This document shows positions 19,624 through 31,612 of a DNA stretch of 64,000 bases, piece by piece (the stretch's first letter is position 1; each line of letters opens with the position of its first letter). The DNA comes from JAOADN01 sp049323795 (GTDB lineage Bacteria; Pseudomonadota; Alphaproteobacteria; Rhodobacterales; Rhodobacteraceae), in contig JBMOOH010000046.1 in the NCBI GenBank assembly GCA_049323795.1, forward strand, positions 1-64,000. The letters run 5' to 3'. The position numbers and the translations under genes are program-made. The notes beneath the pieces were generated by a model. It had not been told where the DNA came from. It saw nothing but the letters and a program-made list of their open reading frames with translations, and did no database searches.

Positions 19624-19650
19624 CGACAAAACCGGATTCCACTTTTGTCG
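19624..19650. promoter_or_regulatory. Operator-like inverted repeat CGACAAAA-N11-TTTTGTCG
   Basis: A perfect 8-bp inverted repeat with an 11-base spacer lies in the divergent 276-base gap between the hydroxyacid dehydrogenase (minus) and the lipoprotein gene (plus). The symmetry and position suit a dimeric repressor site. TTTTGTC also occurs as tandem repeats ahead of hutC at 48.9 kb. The bound protein is unknown. Confidence 0.45.
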
Positions 19651-19744
19651 GACAGGCTCTAGGCTGGCGGCCTCGGATCCGCCGGGGATGGTACCCGGCT
19701 GCCGGGACAGGTGTCCGGCGGGTCGCCGGGCAAGGAGGTCCGCG

Positions 19745-19996
19745 ATGCATCCGGTCTGGAAGGTGATAGCCCTGACCGTCGCCGCCGGCGGCTGCACCGG
19801 CTTTCCCGAGGTCTCGGGCCCGGCCGATCCGGAGGCTCTGGCGGCCCCCTATCCCGCGCTCCTCCCGGCGGACCAGATCCCTGCCTCTGCCTCCGCCCCT
19901 GCCGCGTCGCCGTCGCCCGCGCCGGCGCAGACACTTGCATCCGACGCATCGGCCCTGCGGCGCCGCGCCGATGCGCTGCGCGGGGCCTTGCCCTGA
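19745..19996 (+). CDS. Small putative lipoprotein
   Basis: An 83-residue protein with a lipoprotein signal: MHPVWKVIALTVAAGGC, where VAAGGC acts as a lipobox with Cys17 as the lipidation site. The mature part is Pro/Ala-rich (PASASAPAASPSPAPA) and ends in a charged helix (ASALRRRADALRGAL). The start is supported by an ideal AGGAGG six bases upstream. It precedes hom but is separated by 154 bases. Function unknown. Confidence 0.7.
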   Translation: MHPVWKVIALTVAAGGCTGFPEVSGPADPEALAAPYPALLPADQIPASASAPAASPSPAPAQTLASDASALRRRADALRGALP

Positions 19997-20150
19997 CCTG
20001 CCCGCCCTGACCTGCCCGCCCGGGCTCCGTCCCCGTTCCCTCCCCGGACCCCGTCCCCGGGACCCGATCGCCCTGACCCGCGGATTGCACCGGGCGGAAC
20101 GACAGGATAACACCCGCTCCGGAGCCCGATCCGCCCAAGAAGGAGCGACC

Positions 20151-21437
20151 ATGTCCGACCCCTTGCGACTTGGCATCGCCGGACTCGGCACGGTCGGGGC
20201 GGGCGTCGTGAAGATCATCGCCCGGCACGGCCCGCTGCTCGAACGCCGCGCGGGCCGGGCGATCGCCATAACCGCTGTCTCGGCCCGCGACCGGGGCCGG
20301 AACCGCGACATCGACCTCTCGCCCTATGCCTGGGAGGACGACCCGATCCGGCTTGCCGAACGACCCGACGTGGATGTGTTCGTGGAACTCATGGGGGGCG
20401 CGGACGGGCCGGCGAGGGCCGCGACCGAGGCGGCCATAGCCGCGGGCAAGGACGTTGTGACCGCCAACAAGGCGATGCTCGCCCTGCATGGTCAGTCCCT
20501 GGCCGAGGCCGCCGAGAGGAAGGGCCACGTGATCCGCTTCGAGGCGGCGGTCGCGGGCGGCATCCCCGTGGTCAAGGCGCTGACCGAAGGCCTTGCCGGC
20601 AACGAGATCCGCCGCGTGATGGGCGTGATGAACGGCACCTGCAACTACATCCTGACCCGGATGGAATCCGCCGGCCTTTCCTACGAGACGGTGTTCGAGG
20701 AGGCGCGGCAGCTCGGGTATCTCGAGGCAGACCCGAGCCTCGACGTCGGCGGCATCGACGCCGGGCACAAGCTCAGCCTGCTCGCCGCCATCGCCTACGG
20801 CACCCGTGTCAGCTTCGGCGCGGTCGAGATTGAGGGCATCGGCAGGATCGCGATCGAGGACATCCGGCAGGCGGCGGACATGGGCTTCCGCATCAAGCTT
20901 CTCGGGGTGGCCCAGATGACCGGCCGCGGACTGGAACAGCGCATGTCGCCCTGCCTCGTCCCGGCGGACAGCCCGCTCGGCCAGCTTCAGGGCGGCACCA
21001 ACATGGTCGTGCTCGAAGGCGACAGCGCAGGCCAGATCGTGCTCAGGGGCGCGGGGGCGGGCCAGGGGCCGACCGCGAGCGCGGTGATGTCGGACGTCAT
21101 CGAGATCGCGCGCGGGACCCGGCTTTCCACCTTCGGCCAGCCTGCCGCGACCCTTACGGAACCGCAGCCCGCAAAGGCCGCCGCCCCTGCCCCGCATTAC
21201 CTGCGGATGAAACTGATCGACAAGCCCGGAGCGCTGGCAAAGGTGGCGACCGTCCTCGGCGAGGAAGGCGTCTCGATCGACCGGATGCGCCAGTACGGGC
21301 ACGCCGACACCTCGGCTCCGGTGCTGATCGTCACCCACCGGACCACGCGCGACGCGATGGACCACGCATTCGCGCGCCTGCCCGCCACCGGCGTCGTGGT
21401 CGGCGAGCCGGTGGCGATACGGATCGAGGAGGTGTGA
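20151..21437 (+). CDS. hom: Homoserine dehydrogenase
   Basis: A 428-residue enzyme reducing aspartate semialdehyde to homoserine in threonine and methionine synthesis. It has the NAD(P)-binding N-terminus LRLGIAGLGTVGAGVVKII, the signature VVTANKAMLA, the catalytic-domain region GVMNGTCNYILTRMESAGLSY and DPSLDVGGIDAGHKLSLLA. A C-terminal ACT domain (RMKLIDKPGALAKVATVLGEEGVSI, about residues 345-420) presumably senses threonine. The start has AAGGAG ahead of it. It is followed by glpX and recJ, a familiar order in Rhodobacteraceae. Confidence 0.97.
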   Translation: MSDPLRLGIAGLGTVGAGVVKIIARHGPLLERRAGRAIAITAVSARDRGRNRDIDLSPYAWEDDPIRLAERPDVDVFVELMGGADGPARAATEAAIAAGKDVVTANKAMLALHGQSLAEAAERKGHVIRFEAAVAGGIPVVKALTEGLAGNEIRRVMGVMNGTCNYILTRMESAGLSYETVFEEARQLGYLEADPSLDVGGIDAGHKLSLLAAIAYGTRVSFGAVEIEGIGRIAIEDIRQAADMGFRIKLLGVAQMTGRGLEQRMSPCLVPADSPLGQLQGGTNMVVLEGDSAGQIVLRGAGAGQGPTASAVMSDVIEIARGTRLSTFGQPAATLTEPQPAKAAAPAPHYLRMKLIDKPGALAKVATVLGEEGVSIDRMRQYGHADTSAPVLIVTHRTTRDAMDHAFARLPATGVVVGEPVAIRIEEV

Positions 21438-21541
21438 CAAGGGAGGTCTGCCGGACCGGTAGCGCAACCGCGCTTGCCGCGCCCCTGCCGCGCGTCTAAG
21501 GCTTGGCCCACGTGCGCGGAAGGGCGGCAGGAGGGACGGAC

Positions 21542-22507
21542 GTGGCCGATAAGACCGAATTCCAGGACCGGATGCTGTCGCTGGGCCTTGCCCGGGTCAG
21601 CGAGGCGGCCGCCTTTGCCGCGGCGCGGCTGATCGGCCGGGGCGACGAGAAGGCTGCCGACCAGGCGGCGGTGAACGCGATGCGCACCCAGCTGAACCTG
21701 CTCGACATCCGGGGCGTGGTCGTCATCGGCGAAGGCGAGCGGGACGAGGCTCCGATGCTCTACATCGGCGAGGAGGTCGGATCGGGACACGGCCCCGAGG
21801 TGGACATCGCGCTCGACCCGCTGGAGGGCACGACGCTGACCGCCAAGGACATGCCGAACGCGCTGACCGTCATCGCCATGGCACCGCGCGGCACGCTTCT
21901 GCACGCGCCCGACGTCTACATGGAGAAACTCGCCATCGGACCCGGCTTCAAGCCCGGCACCGTGACGATGGCGATGACCCCGTCCGAGCGCGTCTCGGCG
22001 CTCGCCGCCGCCAAGGGATGCTCGACCGGCGACATCATGGTCTGCGTCCTCGAACGTCCCCGCCACGAGCACCTGATCGCCGAGATCCGCTCTACCGGGG
22101 CGTCCATCCGGCTCATCACCGACGGGGACGTTGCCGGCGTGATGCACACCGCCGAGGCCGACAAGACGGGCATCGACATGTACATGGGCTCGGGCGGTGC
22201 CCCCGAGGGGGTGCTCGCGGCGGCCGCGCTCAAGTGCATGGGCGGTCAGTTCTTCGGCAAGCTCCTGTTCCGCAACGACGACGAGCGCGCGCGCGCGCGC
22301 AAGGCGGGGATCACCAACTTCGACCGTGTCTACACCCGCGACGACCTCGTGCAGAGCGACGTGATCTTCGCCGCGACGGGCGTGACCAACGGCAGTCTCG
22401 TCGGCGGAATCCGGCGGGAACCCGGCTGGGTCACGATGGAAACGATCCTGATGCGGTCGAAGACCGGATCGGTCCGGCGGATCGAGTACCGCACCCCGAT
22501 GCGCTGA
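21542..22507 (+). CDS. glpX: Class II fructose-1,6-bisphosphatase GlpX
   Basis: A 321-residue gluconeogenic phosphatase that converts fructose-1,6-bisphosphate to fructose-6-phosphate. The start is a GTG at 21542 (VADKTEFQDRMLSLGLARVSEAAA), seven bases after AGGAGG; an upstream in-frame start is not conserved. Metal and substrate motifs are GVVVIGEGERDEAPMLYIGE, DIALDPLEGTT and GIDMYMGSGGAPEGVLAA. A run of alternating GC encodes the RARAR segment near 22,290. It is encoded 104 bases after hom. Confidence 0.96.
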   Translation: MADKTEFQDRMLSLGLARVSEAAAFAAARLIGRGDEKAADQAAVNAMRTQLNLLDIRGVVVIGEGERDEAPMLYIGEEVGSGHGPEVDIALDPLEGTTLTAKDMPNALTVIAMAPRGTLLHAPDVYMEKLAIGPGFKPGTVTMAMTPSERVSALAAAKGCSTGDIMVCVLERPRHEHLIAEIRSTGASIRLITDGDVAGVMHTAEADKTGIDMYMGSGGAPEGVLAAAALKCMGGQFFGKLLFRNDDERARARKAGITNFDRVYTRDDLVQSDVIFAATGVTNGSLVGGIRREPGWVTMETILMRSKTGSVRRIEYRTPMR

Positions 22508-22669
22508 GCCCCGGCTTCCGCGCCCCCTCCTCACCCGGGTGGCGGGGCCCGACCGGCCCGTGCCCGCGGAACCGGGCCATCACACGCTGGCGTGCCTGCC
22601 CCGGGATCCGCGCAGACCACCGCGACGGGTGCTTGCGCTCCGCCATCTTTCGCGCGACACCCGAGGGCG

Positions 22670-24421
<1,752 letters not shown>

Positions 24422-24446
24422 TGTCCGGCGGGTCCGAAGAATCCGC

Positions 24447-24474
24447 TTGCAAGGCAAAATCCACTGCCCTAAAC
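24447..24474 (+). promoter_or_regulatory. Probable promoter of tRNA-Glu
   Basis: TTGCAA (24447-24452) and CTAAAC (24469-24474), with a 16-base spacer, fit a sigma-70 promoter. Transcription would begin about 24,481, a short distance ahead of the tRNA at 24,493. This is a consensus judgement by eye. Confidence 0.4.
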
Positions 24475-24492
24475 ACCGCCCACGCCGGACAA

Positions 24493-24567
24493 GGCCCGTT
24501 CGTCTATCGGTTAGGACACCAGGTTTTCAACCTGGGAAGAGGGGTTCGACTCCCCTACGGGCTGCCA
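24493..24567 (+). tRNA. tRNA-Glu (anticodon TTC)
   Basis: The 75-base sequence folds as a tRNA. The acceptor arm GGCCCGT pairs with ACGGGCT. The anticodon stem-loop CCAGGTTTTCAACCTGG has TTC as anticodon, the T arm is GGGGTTCGACTCCCC, and the gene ends with an encoded CCA. The 3' end is the attachment site of the genomic island, whose insertion leaves the tRNA intact. Confidence 0.97.
24553..24567 (+). repeat. attL: 15-bp direct repeat at the tRNA-Glu 3' end
   Basis: CCCTACGGGCTGCCA forms the 3' end of tRNA-Glu and is repeated exactly at 35,069-35,083, where no tRNA body precedes it. This is the usual signature of site-specific integration into a tRNA gene. The repeat marks the left boundary of the island. 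Confidence 0.85.
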
Positions 24568-24613
24568 CTTCCTCCGCTAAGATATTGGAACGCATGGGGT
24601 TTTTCCTCGTGTT

Positions 24614-24639
24614 TGCTAACCTTTCAGAGGGGGTTAGCA
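24614..24639. repeat. Inverted GTTAGCA motifs at the left end of the island
   Basis: TGCTAACC (24614-24621) and GGTTAGCA (24632-24639) are inverted copies straddling the integrase stop codon. The same GTTAGCA word recurs at the right end of the island (34974-34980 and 35026-35032). They could be integrase arm-type sites, or this pair could be a terminator for the integrase. Confidence 0.45.
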
Positions 24640-25076
24640 GGTTTCGGGTTGTTGGCGCTGTCTTGCAGCTTCTCGAACGCGCTGTGAGCGAGCCGAACTT
24701 GATCCGCTTTCGCCGTGTAGCGATGCACTTCTGCGTCGGTCTTGTGGCCGGTGATCGACTTGATTTGGTGAATGGTGCAACCCGCCTCGGCCAGACGCCG
24801 GGCACAAGCCTTACGCAGACCATGCGATGCACAGTTGGGCAACCCCGCCTCGTCGCACCGATCCCGCATCCAGTTTCCGAAGCCAGCCGCTGAGTAAGGG
24901 CGACCATACTCCGTCAGCAAGAAGGCAGGTGCGTCCTTGGGCAAGTCGGCCAACGCTGCTTTCAGCTCCGGGAGGATGGGGATCATCAGCGGGGTTCCGG
25001 TCTTCTGCTGACGGACCCGGATCATCCCGTTGGCAACATCGCCCCACCCCAGAGGTGGCAGCTTAGCCTTGCCCAT
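24624..25076 (-). pseudogene. Tyrosine recombinase/integrase, N-terminally truncated
   Basis: The 150-residue product from the ATG at 25074-25076 is only the C-terminal catalytic part of a phage-type integrase. It has the Lys loop RQQKTGTP (K25), HGLRKACARRLAEAGC (H85 and R88), SITGHKT (H111) and HRYTAKADQVRLA (nucleophile Y120). The N-terminal arm-binding and core-binding domains and the first catalytic Arg are missing. The truncation point overlaps the end of the Arc-type gene, suggesting a deletion that fused the two. It lies directly beside the tRNA attachment site, where the island's own integrase is expected. It is probably inactive alone. Confidence 0.8.
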
Positions 25077-25233
25077 GGTCAACGCCTCCCCGTTCGTCGT
25101 TTTCGAGGACGCGCCCGAGCAGATGGACGATCTCACCGTTGATGCTGCGTCGGTTCCGCTTCGCCCGTTCGGTGATCCACAGGCGCATCTTCGGCGGCAG
25201 GCGAAGACCAAAGGGGGTTGGTGTCTGGTTCAT
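25063..25233 (-). CDS. Arc-family DNA-binding protein (56 aa)
   Basis: A short gene starting at the ATG at 25231-25233 encodes MNQTPTPFGLRLPPKMRLWI followed by TERAKRNRRSINGEIVHLLGRVLENDE. The pattern F-x-LR-x-P, then RAKRNRRSINGEIV, is that of Arc/Mnt ribbon-helix-helix regulators: an N-terminal beta strand for DNA contact, then two helices. It ends in the overlap with the truncated integrase frame and is divergent from a second Arc-type gene, with repeated ATGATGT motifs between. It likely regulates itself and its neighbours, as in a lysogeny-type switch. Confidence 0.7.
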   Translation of the reverse strand: MNQTPTPFGLRLPPKMRLWITERAKRNRRSINGEIVHLLGRVLENDERGGVDHGQG

Positions 25234-25252
25234 GTGCAGTCTCCATTTTTGG

Positions 25253-25318
25253 CTACATGATGTAGCTTAAATGATGTCACTTGCACAAGCCAGAAAAATT
25301 ACATTATGATGTCATCAT
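25253..25318. promoter_or_regulatory. ATGATGT repeats between two divergent Arc-type genes
   Basis: ATGATGT occurs at 25257-25263, 25271-25277 and 25306-25312. The first lies in the palindrome CTACAT-G-ATGTAG (25253-25265) and the last in ATGATG-T-CATCAT (25306-25318), which covers the start codon of the rightward gene. The stretch is AT-rich and must hold both divergent promoters. Operators for ribbon-helix-helix dimers are the natural reading, though binding is inferred. Confidence 0.55.
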
Positions 25319-25634
25319 GAAAACATCGCAATCAGACCGCAAGATCGCAAGCATCGCACCCTTCGGGTTGCGGATGCAGCCCGAGTTGAAGCAGCAGATC
25401 GAAGAGCAGGCTCTGGCCAGTGGCCGGTCTCTGAACGCTGAAATCGTCTGGCGTCTTGAGCAGTCGCTCAAGGAGGATGCCCCCGGCACAGGCTGGATCA
25501 AGGCGGCAAAGCGAGCGGCAGGTGGTGGATCACCAGACGAACGGCTGTCTGCGCTGGAAGCCGAGGTGCAGGAACTGAGGTTGGGGCTGCTGGAACTGCG
25601 ACAGGCGCGTCAGAACGGCCCAGAAACGGCTTGA
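25317..25634 (+). CDS. Arc-family DNA-binding protein with coiled-coil tail
   Basis: A 105-residue protein from the ATG at 25317. IAPFGLRMQPELKQQIEEQA, then LASGRSLNAEIVWRLEQSL, is an Arc/Mnt ribbon-helix-helix domain at about residues 10-50. The C-terminal part (DERLSALEAEVQELRLGLLELRQ) is a short coiled coil, likely for tetramerisation. It is divergent from another Arc-type gene; an operator-like palindrome overlaps its start codon, which suggests autorepression. Confidence 0.8.
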   Translation: MKTSQSDRKIASIAPFGLRMQPELKQQIEEQALASGRSLNAEIVWRLEQSLKEDAPGTGWIKAAKRAAGGGSPDERLSALEAEVQELRLGLLELRQARQNGPETA

Positions 25635-25712
25635 TCGGTATTCGGAGGTGAAGGGATACCGTGACCGCAGGCCCGCTCTGCGAACCTTTGCCGTCGCGCC
25701 GTAGTTCGCGGG

Positions 25713-26165
25713 CTAGGTCCGGACCTGTTGCGCCTGCTCGATCTTTTCAGCCAAGACCTCAGCATCTGTGACGCGCAGTAGCAGAGTATTCAGGATCGAC
25801 CCGGTGCGCACCGTCACGAGACCGGGCGCGACAGTCACTTGGTTGATCTGTTCCAGCGGGATCGCCCGCACCGTCTTGCTCAGCCCGGCAACGAACAGAA
25901 CGTTGCGCGTCGTCACCACCGCCAGCCGTCCCTGCCATGACAAATAAGCCAAGGTGTAGGTGATCGCGGCCAGCACTCCGAAGACGATCCCGACCCCCAG
26001 AACCTCCCCGCCCTCTGCGAACAGCAGCAGGGATAGCCCAGCGAGGGGGAGAGCAAGGAGCAGGACTTGCGCGACCATGCCACCTTTGGACCATGGCGAG
26101 ACATGGACAACTTGCTCACCCAGGGCGAGGGTCACATGGGCGGGGATGGAAGGGTCTGGGGTCAT
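25713..26165 (-). CDS. PH-domain membrane protein (bPH2-like)
   Basis: A 150-residue protein from the ATG at 26163-26165. Residues 1-25 are soluble. Two adjacent hydrophobic helices follow (GGMVAQVLLLALPLAGLSLLLF and VLGVGIVFGVLAAITYTLAYL), then a C-terminal PH-like domain with the characteristic RLAVVTTRNVLFVAGLSKT, AIPLEQINQVTVAPGL and GSILNTLLLRVTDAEVLAEKIE. This is the architecture of small bacterial PH-domain membrane proteins (YdbS/YdbT-like). Its role in the island is unknown; it is divergent from the XRE regulator and could respond to membrane state. Coding direction and motifs are clear. Confidence 0.75.
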   Translation of the reverse strand: MTPDPSIPAHVTLALGEQVVHVSPWSKGGMVAQVLLLALPLAGLSLLLFAEGGEVLGVGIVFGVLAAITYTLAYLSWQGRLAVVTTRNVLFVAGLSKTVRAIPLEQINQVTVAPGLVTVRTGSILNTLLLRVTDAEVLAEKIEQAQQVRT

Positions 26166-26234
26166 GGATACACCGAATAAGAACGTTTCGTTCCTTATCG
26201 TATGCCCATAACATTCATGGCGGTAAGGGTTTTT

Positions 26235-26253
26235 CCGGAACAGAACGTTCCGG
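26235..26253. promoter_or_regulatory. Operator-like palindrome abutting the XRE regulator start
   Basis: CCGGAAC-AGAAC-GTTCCGG is a perfect 7-bp inverted repeat ending one base before the ATG of the regulator at 26254, so no Shine-Dalgarno site is possible there. A related site, GAACG-TTT-CGTTC, lies about 50 bases upstream. The arrangement suggests a leaderless or tightly autoregulated message, as with controller proteins of restriction systems. Confidence 0.55.
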
Positions 26254-26619
26254 ATGGATATTTTTGCAAAACGACTGAAGGAGCGGGCCGCTGACCTAGG
26301 CATTTCCAACGCGCAGGCCGCCCGGCTATGCGAGTTGGACGAGCGTCGCTATGCCAACTACGCCAACGATCAACGCGAACCGGACCTGATGACGCTGGCC
26401 AAGATCGCCCGTGTTCTGAACACTTCCGCCGATCACCTGCTCGGACTGACAGACCCGCCGCCGCAGAGCGCACGGGCGCGGCTTCTGGATCGGCTGAACG
26501 TCGCCGCAGCCTCGCTGACGGACGAGGAACTGCGAACCATCGTCACCCAGACCGAGGCGCTTGCCATTCCGCGCCCAAAGAAAACTGGCAAGAAAATCCC
26601 GCCAATTTCAGGCGTCTAG
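26254..26619 (+). CDS. XRE (Cro/C1)-type transcriptional regulator
   Basis: A 121-residue protein with an N-terminal helix-turn-helix (FAKRLKERAADLGISNAQAARLCELDERRYANYANDQREPDL, about residues 4-48). The usual C-terminal extension of this domain follows (LAKIARVLNTSADHLLGLTD), then a helical tail. It stands upstream of the methylase/helicase operon in the same direction, separated by 160 bases. A controller role for restriction-modification timing is plausible from position and from the operator at its start. No ribosome binding site precedes the ATG. Confidence 0.85.
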   Translation: MDIFAKRLKERAADLGISNAQAARLCELDERRYANYANDQREPDLMTLAKIARVLNTSADHLLGLTDPPPQSARARLLDRLNVAAASLTDEELRTIVTQTEALAIPRPKKTGKKIPPISGV

Positions 26620-26779
26620 GCGTTCAGTTTCGAAGGCCAAACCGTCACCGCGCCGAAATTCATGGAATGTTGGGCGGGACACCAAGCCGGGACACTGCCA
26701 CGAGCAGGCAAATGGCGTTCCACGGGCTAAAGCCTTGTAACATCTTGGCTATCAGCGAAAAGTTTGCCATCATGCCGAG

Positions 26780-27433
26780 ATGACGCTCATCCGGTCCAAG
26801 CAACGTGTCGCCGATCACGGCGAGGTCTTCACCCCTGCGTGGATGGTGGAGGCTATGCTTGATCTTGTGAAGGGCGAAACGGAACGCATTGACGCCCGGT
26901 TTCTGGAACCTGCTTGTGGCAGCGGCAATTTCCTTGTGCCTGTATTGAAACGCAAACTTGCGGCAGTTCAGGTTAAATTCGGGCGGTCAGACTTTGACAG
27001 GCGGCAGTATGCGCTGCTGGCTTTGATGTGCAGCTACGGGATCGAGCTGCTTGAGGACAACATAACCGAATGCCGGGCCAACCTGCTGGACGTGCTGGCC
27101 GACTACCTGTCGCTGACCCCCGCCGACGATCTGTATCGCGCAGCCTTTCATGTGCTGTCCGTCAACCTTGTGCATGGCGATGCGCTGACCATGAAAACGG
27201 CGGCGGGCGATCCGATCACCTTTGCCGAATGGGGCTATATCGGCAAAGGCAAATTCCAGCGGCGCGATTTCCGGCTGGATGTGCTGACCGGGGCATCATC
27301 TTTCAACGCCGAGGGGTCGCTGTTCGCAGGTCTGGGCAACCACGAGATTTTCAGACCGACCAAGACCTATCCCCCGATGACCATCCCCGAACTGGCGAAA
27401 CAATCCGGCCCCGCGCCGGAGGTTGCTGCATGA
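26780..27433 (+). CDS. N-6 adenine DNA methylase-like protein lacking the NPPY motif
   Basis: A 217-residue protein with the beginning of an N6-adenine methylase. It has GEVFTPAWMVEAML (motif X region), FLEPACGSGNFLVPVL (motif I, SAM binding, about residues 41-56), YGIELLEDNITECR (motif II) and NLVHGDALTM (motif III). It stops before a catalytic motif IV: no D/N-PPY/F is present. The C-terminal third (FAEWGYIGKGKFQRRDFRLDVL, GLGNHEIFRPTKTYPPM) looks family-specific. The end overlaps the next methylase gene by four bases (ATGA). It may be the SAM-binding partner of a two-subunit methylase, or an accessory specificity protein. Confidence 0.8.
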   Translation: MTLIRSKQRVADHGEVFTPAWMVEAMLDLVKGETERIDARFLEPACGSGNFLVPVLKRKLAAVQVKFGRSDFDRRQYALLALMCSYGIELLEDNITECRANLLDVLADYLSLTPADDLYRAAFHVLSVNLVHGDALTMKTAAGDPITFAEWGYIGKGKFQRRDFRLDVLTGASSFNAEGSLFAGLGNHEIFRPTKTYPPMTIPELAKQSGPAPEVAA

Positions 27434-29057
27434 GCGTGGGGGCCTTTACCCTGCGCGGTCGCAACCCTGATGTGCTGTCGTGCATCGCCAATCTGTCCAA
27501 CGACGAAGTCTTCACCCCGCCCGAGTTTGCGAACCGGATGCTGGACACGCTGGCAGCGGCTTGGGCAGCGGATCATGGCGGGGCAAGCCTTTGGGCGAAC
27601 CCGGATGTGACCTTTCTGGACCCCTGCACCAAATCGGGCGTGTTCCTTCGCGAGGTTGCAAAGCGCCTGATCGACGGGCTGGAGGGGCACATCCCCGACC
27701 GGCAGGCGCGGGTGGATCATATCCTGACGCGGCAGGTGTTCGGGATCGGGATCACGGAACTGACGGCCATGCTGGCGCGGCGGTCGCTCTATTGCTCGAA
27801 ACACGCGAACGGCAAGCATTCGATCACGCGGGGGTTCAACTCGGAAGCGGGCAATGTCTGGTTCGAGCGGGTCGAACACACATGGAAGAACGGCAAATGC
27901 ACCTTCTGCGGGGCCAGCAAAGAGACGCTGGATCGCGGCGATGAGCGCGAAAGCCACGCCTATGCGTTCATCCACACAGATAACATTCAGGCGCGTGTTT
28001 CTGCGCTGTTTGGGGGCGACATGCACTTCGACGTCATTATCGGCAATCCGCCCTACCAGCTTGACGACGGTGGTCATGGCACAAGCGCCGCGCCGATCTA
28101 TCACAAATTCGTCGAGCAGGCGAAGACGCTCGATCCCCGCTACCTGACGATGGTCATTCCATCACGCTGGTTCGCTGGCGGGAAAGGGCTGGATGATTTC
28201 AGACAGTCCATGCTGTCGGATAATCGCCTGCGTTCCATCAACGACTACCTGAGCGCAGCGGATGTTTTTCCCGGCGTCGGCCTCAAGGGCGGTGTCTGCT
28301 ATTTCCTGTGGGACAGGGATCACCCTGGGGCGTGCAAGATTTCGACGAACTTCAAGGATTGGCCGGTGTCCGAGGCCACCCGTCAACTTTTGGAAACGGG
28401 CGCGGAAATCTTCATTCGGTTCAATGAAGGCGTCTCGATCTTGAAAAAGGTGATGCGCCTTGAAACGGGACAGGATGACAACTTGGTGCTGCCAGAGGAT
28501 CGACGCTTCGAAACACTGGTGAGTTCACGAAAACCATTCGGCCTCACGACGACTTTCAAGGGGCGAAAATCCCCGAAGGACAACGATCTCAAGGTCTACC
28601 AAAACGGGGGAATAGGCTATACGTCGCGCTCGGCAGTTTCATCGGGCCATGCCTATATCGACAATTGGAAAATTTACACTGGTCGGGCCGCACCGGGAAC
28701 GGGCAATCGTGACACCTATCCACACAGAATTATCAGCACTCCATTTATTGGAGAGCCTGCCACGATTTCGTCCGAGACTTATCTGTGCATCGGCCCATTT
28801 GGCGAGCGGGAAGAAGCTGAAAGCGCCCTCTCTTATCTGAGTTGTCGCCTGACCCGCTTCCTGATCCTACTGCACAAGCCATCACAAGACACGACAAAGC
28901 GGGTCTACACTTTCGTTCCCATGCAAACTTGGGATCGCCAGTGGACCGATCAGATGCTCTATGAAAAATACGGGCTGACCGAGGACGAGATCGCCTTTGT
29001 CGAAAAGATCGTGCGCCCCATGGACATGGACCTGTTCGACAATCCGGCGGACGACTG

Positions 29058-29058
<1 letters not shown>
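27430..29058 (+). CDS. Eco57I-type adenine-specific DNA methyltransferase
   Basis: A 542-residue protein. It opens with NDEVFTPPEFANRMLDTLAA and TFLDPCTKSGVFLREVAKRL, where the usual PxCGSG of motif I reads PCTKSG. A cysteine-containing insert (KCTFCGASK) follows, then the catalytic motif IV FDVIIGNPPYQLDDGGHGTSA (about residues 208-225). Motif VIII-like GVGLKGGVCYFLWDR is visible, and the C-terminal half looks like a target-recognition region (SSETYLCIGPFGEREEAESALSYL, KRVYTFVPMQTWD). It should methylate adenine in a specific site. It overlaps the preceding methylase-like gene by four bases and the downstream helicase by one. Confidence 0.88.
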
Positions 29059-31595
<2,537 letters not shown>

Positions 31596-31612
31596 GGCAT
31601 CTGCCGGGGTGT

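Noticed and set aside
22280..22305. Alternating GC run within glpX as a possible regulatory or Z-DNA element
   Set aside because: It simply encodes an Arg-Ala repeat in a conserved part of the protein and is in frame.
25257..25318. ATGATGT repeats considered as a miniature CRISPR array
   Set aside because: Units are only seven bases, the spacing is irregular and no cas genes are present; operator sites fit better.
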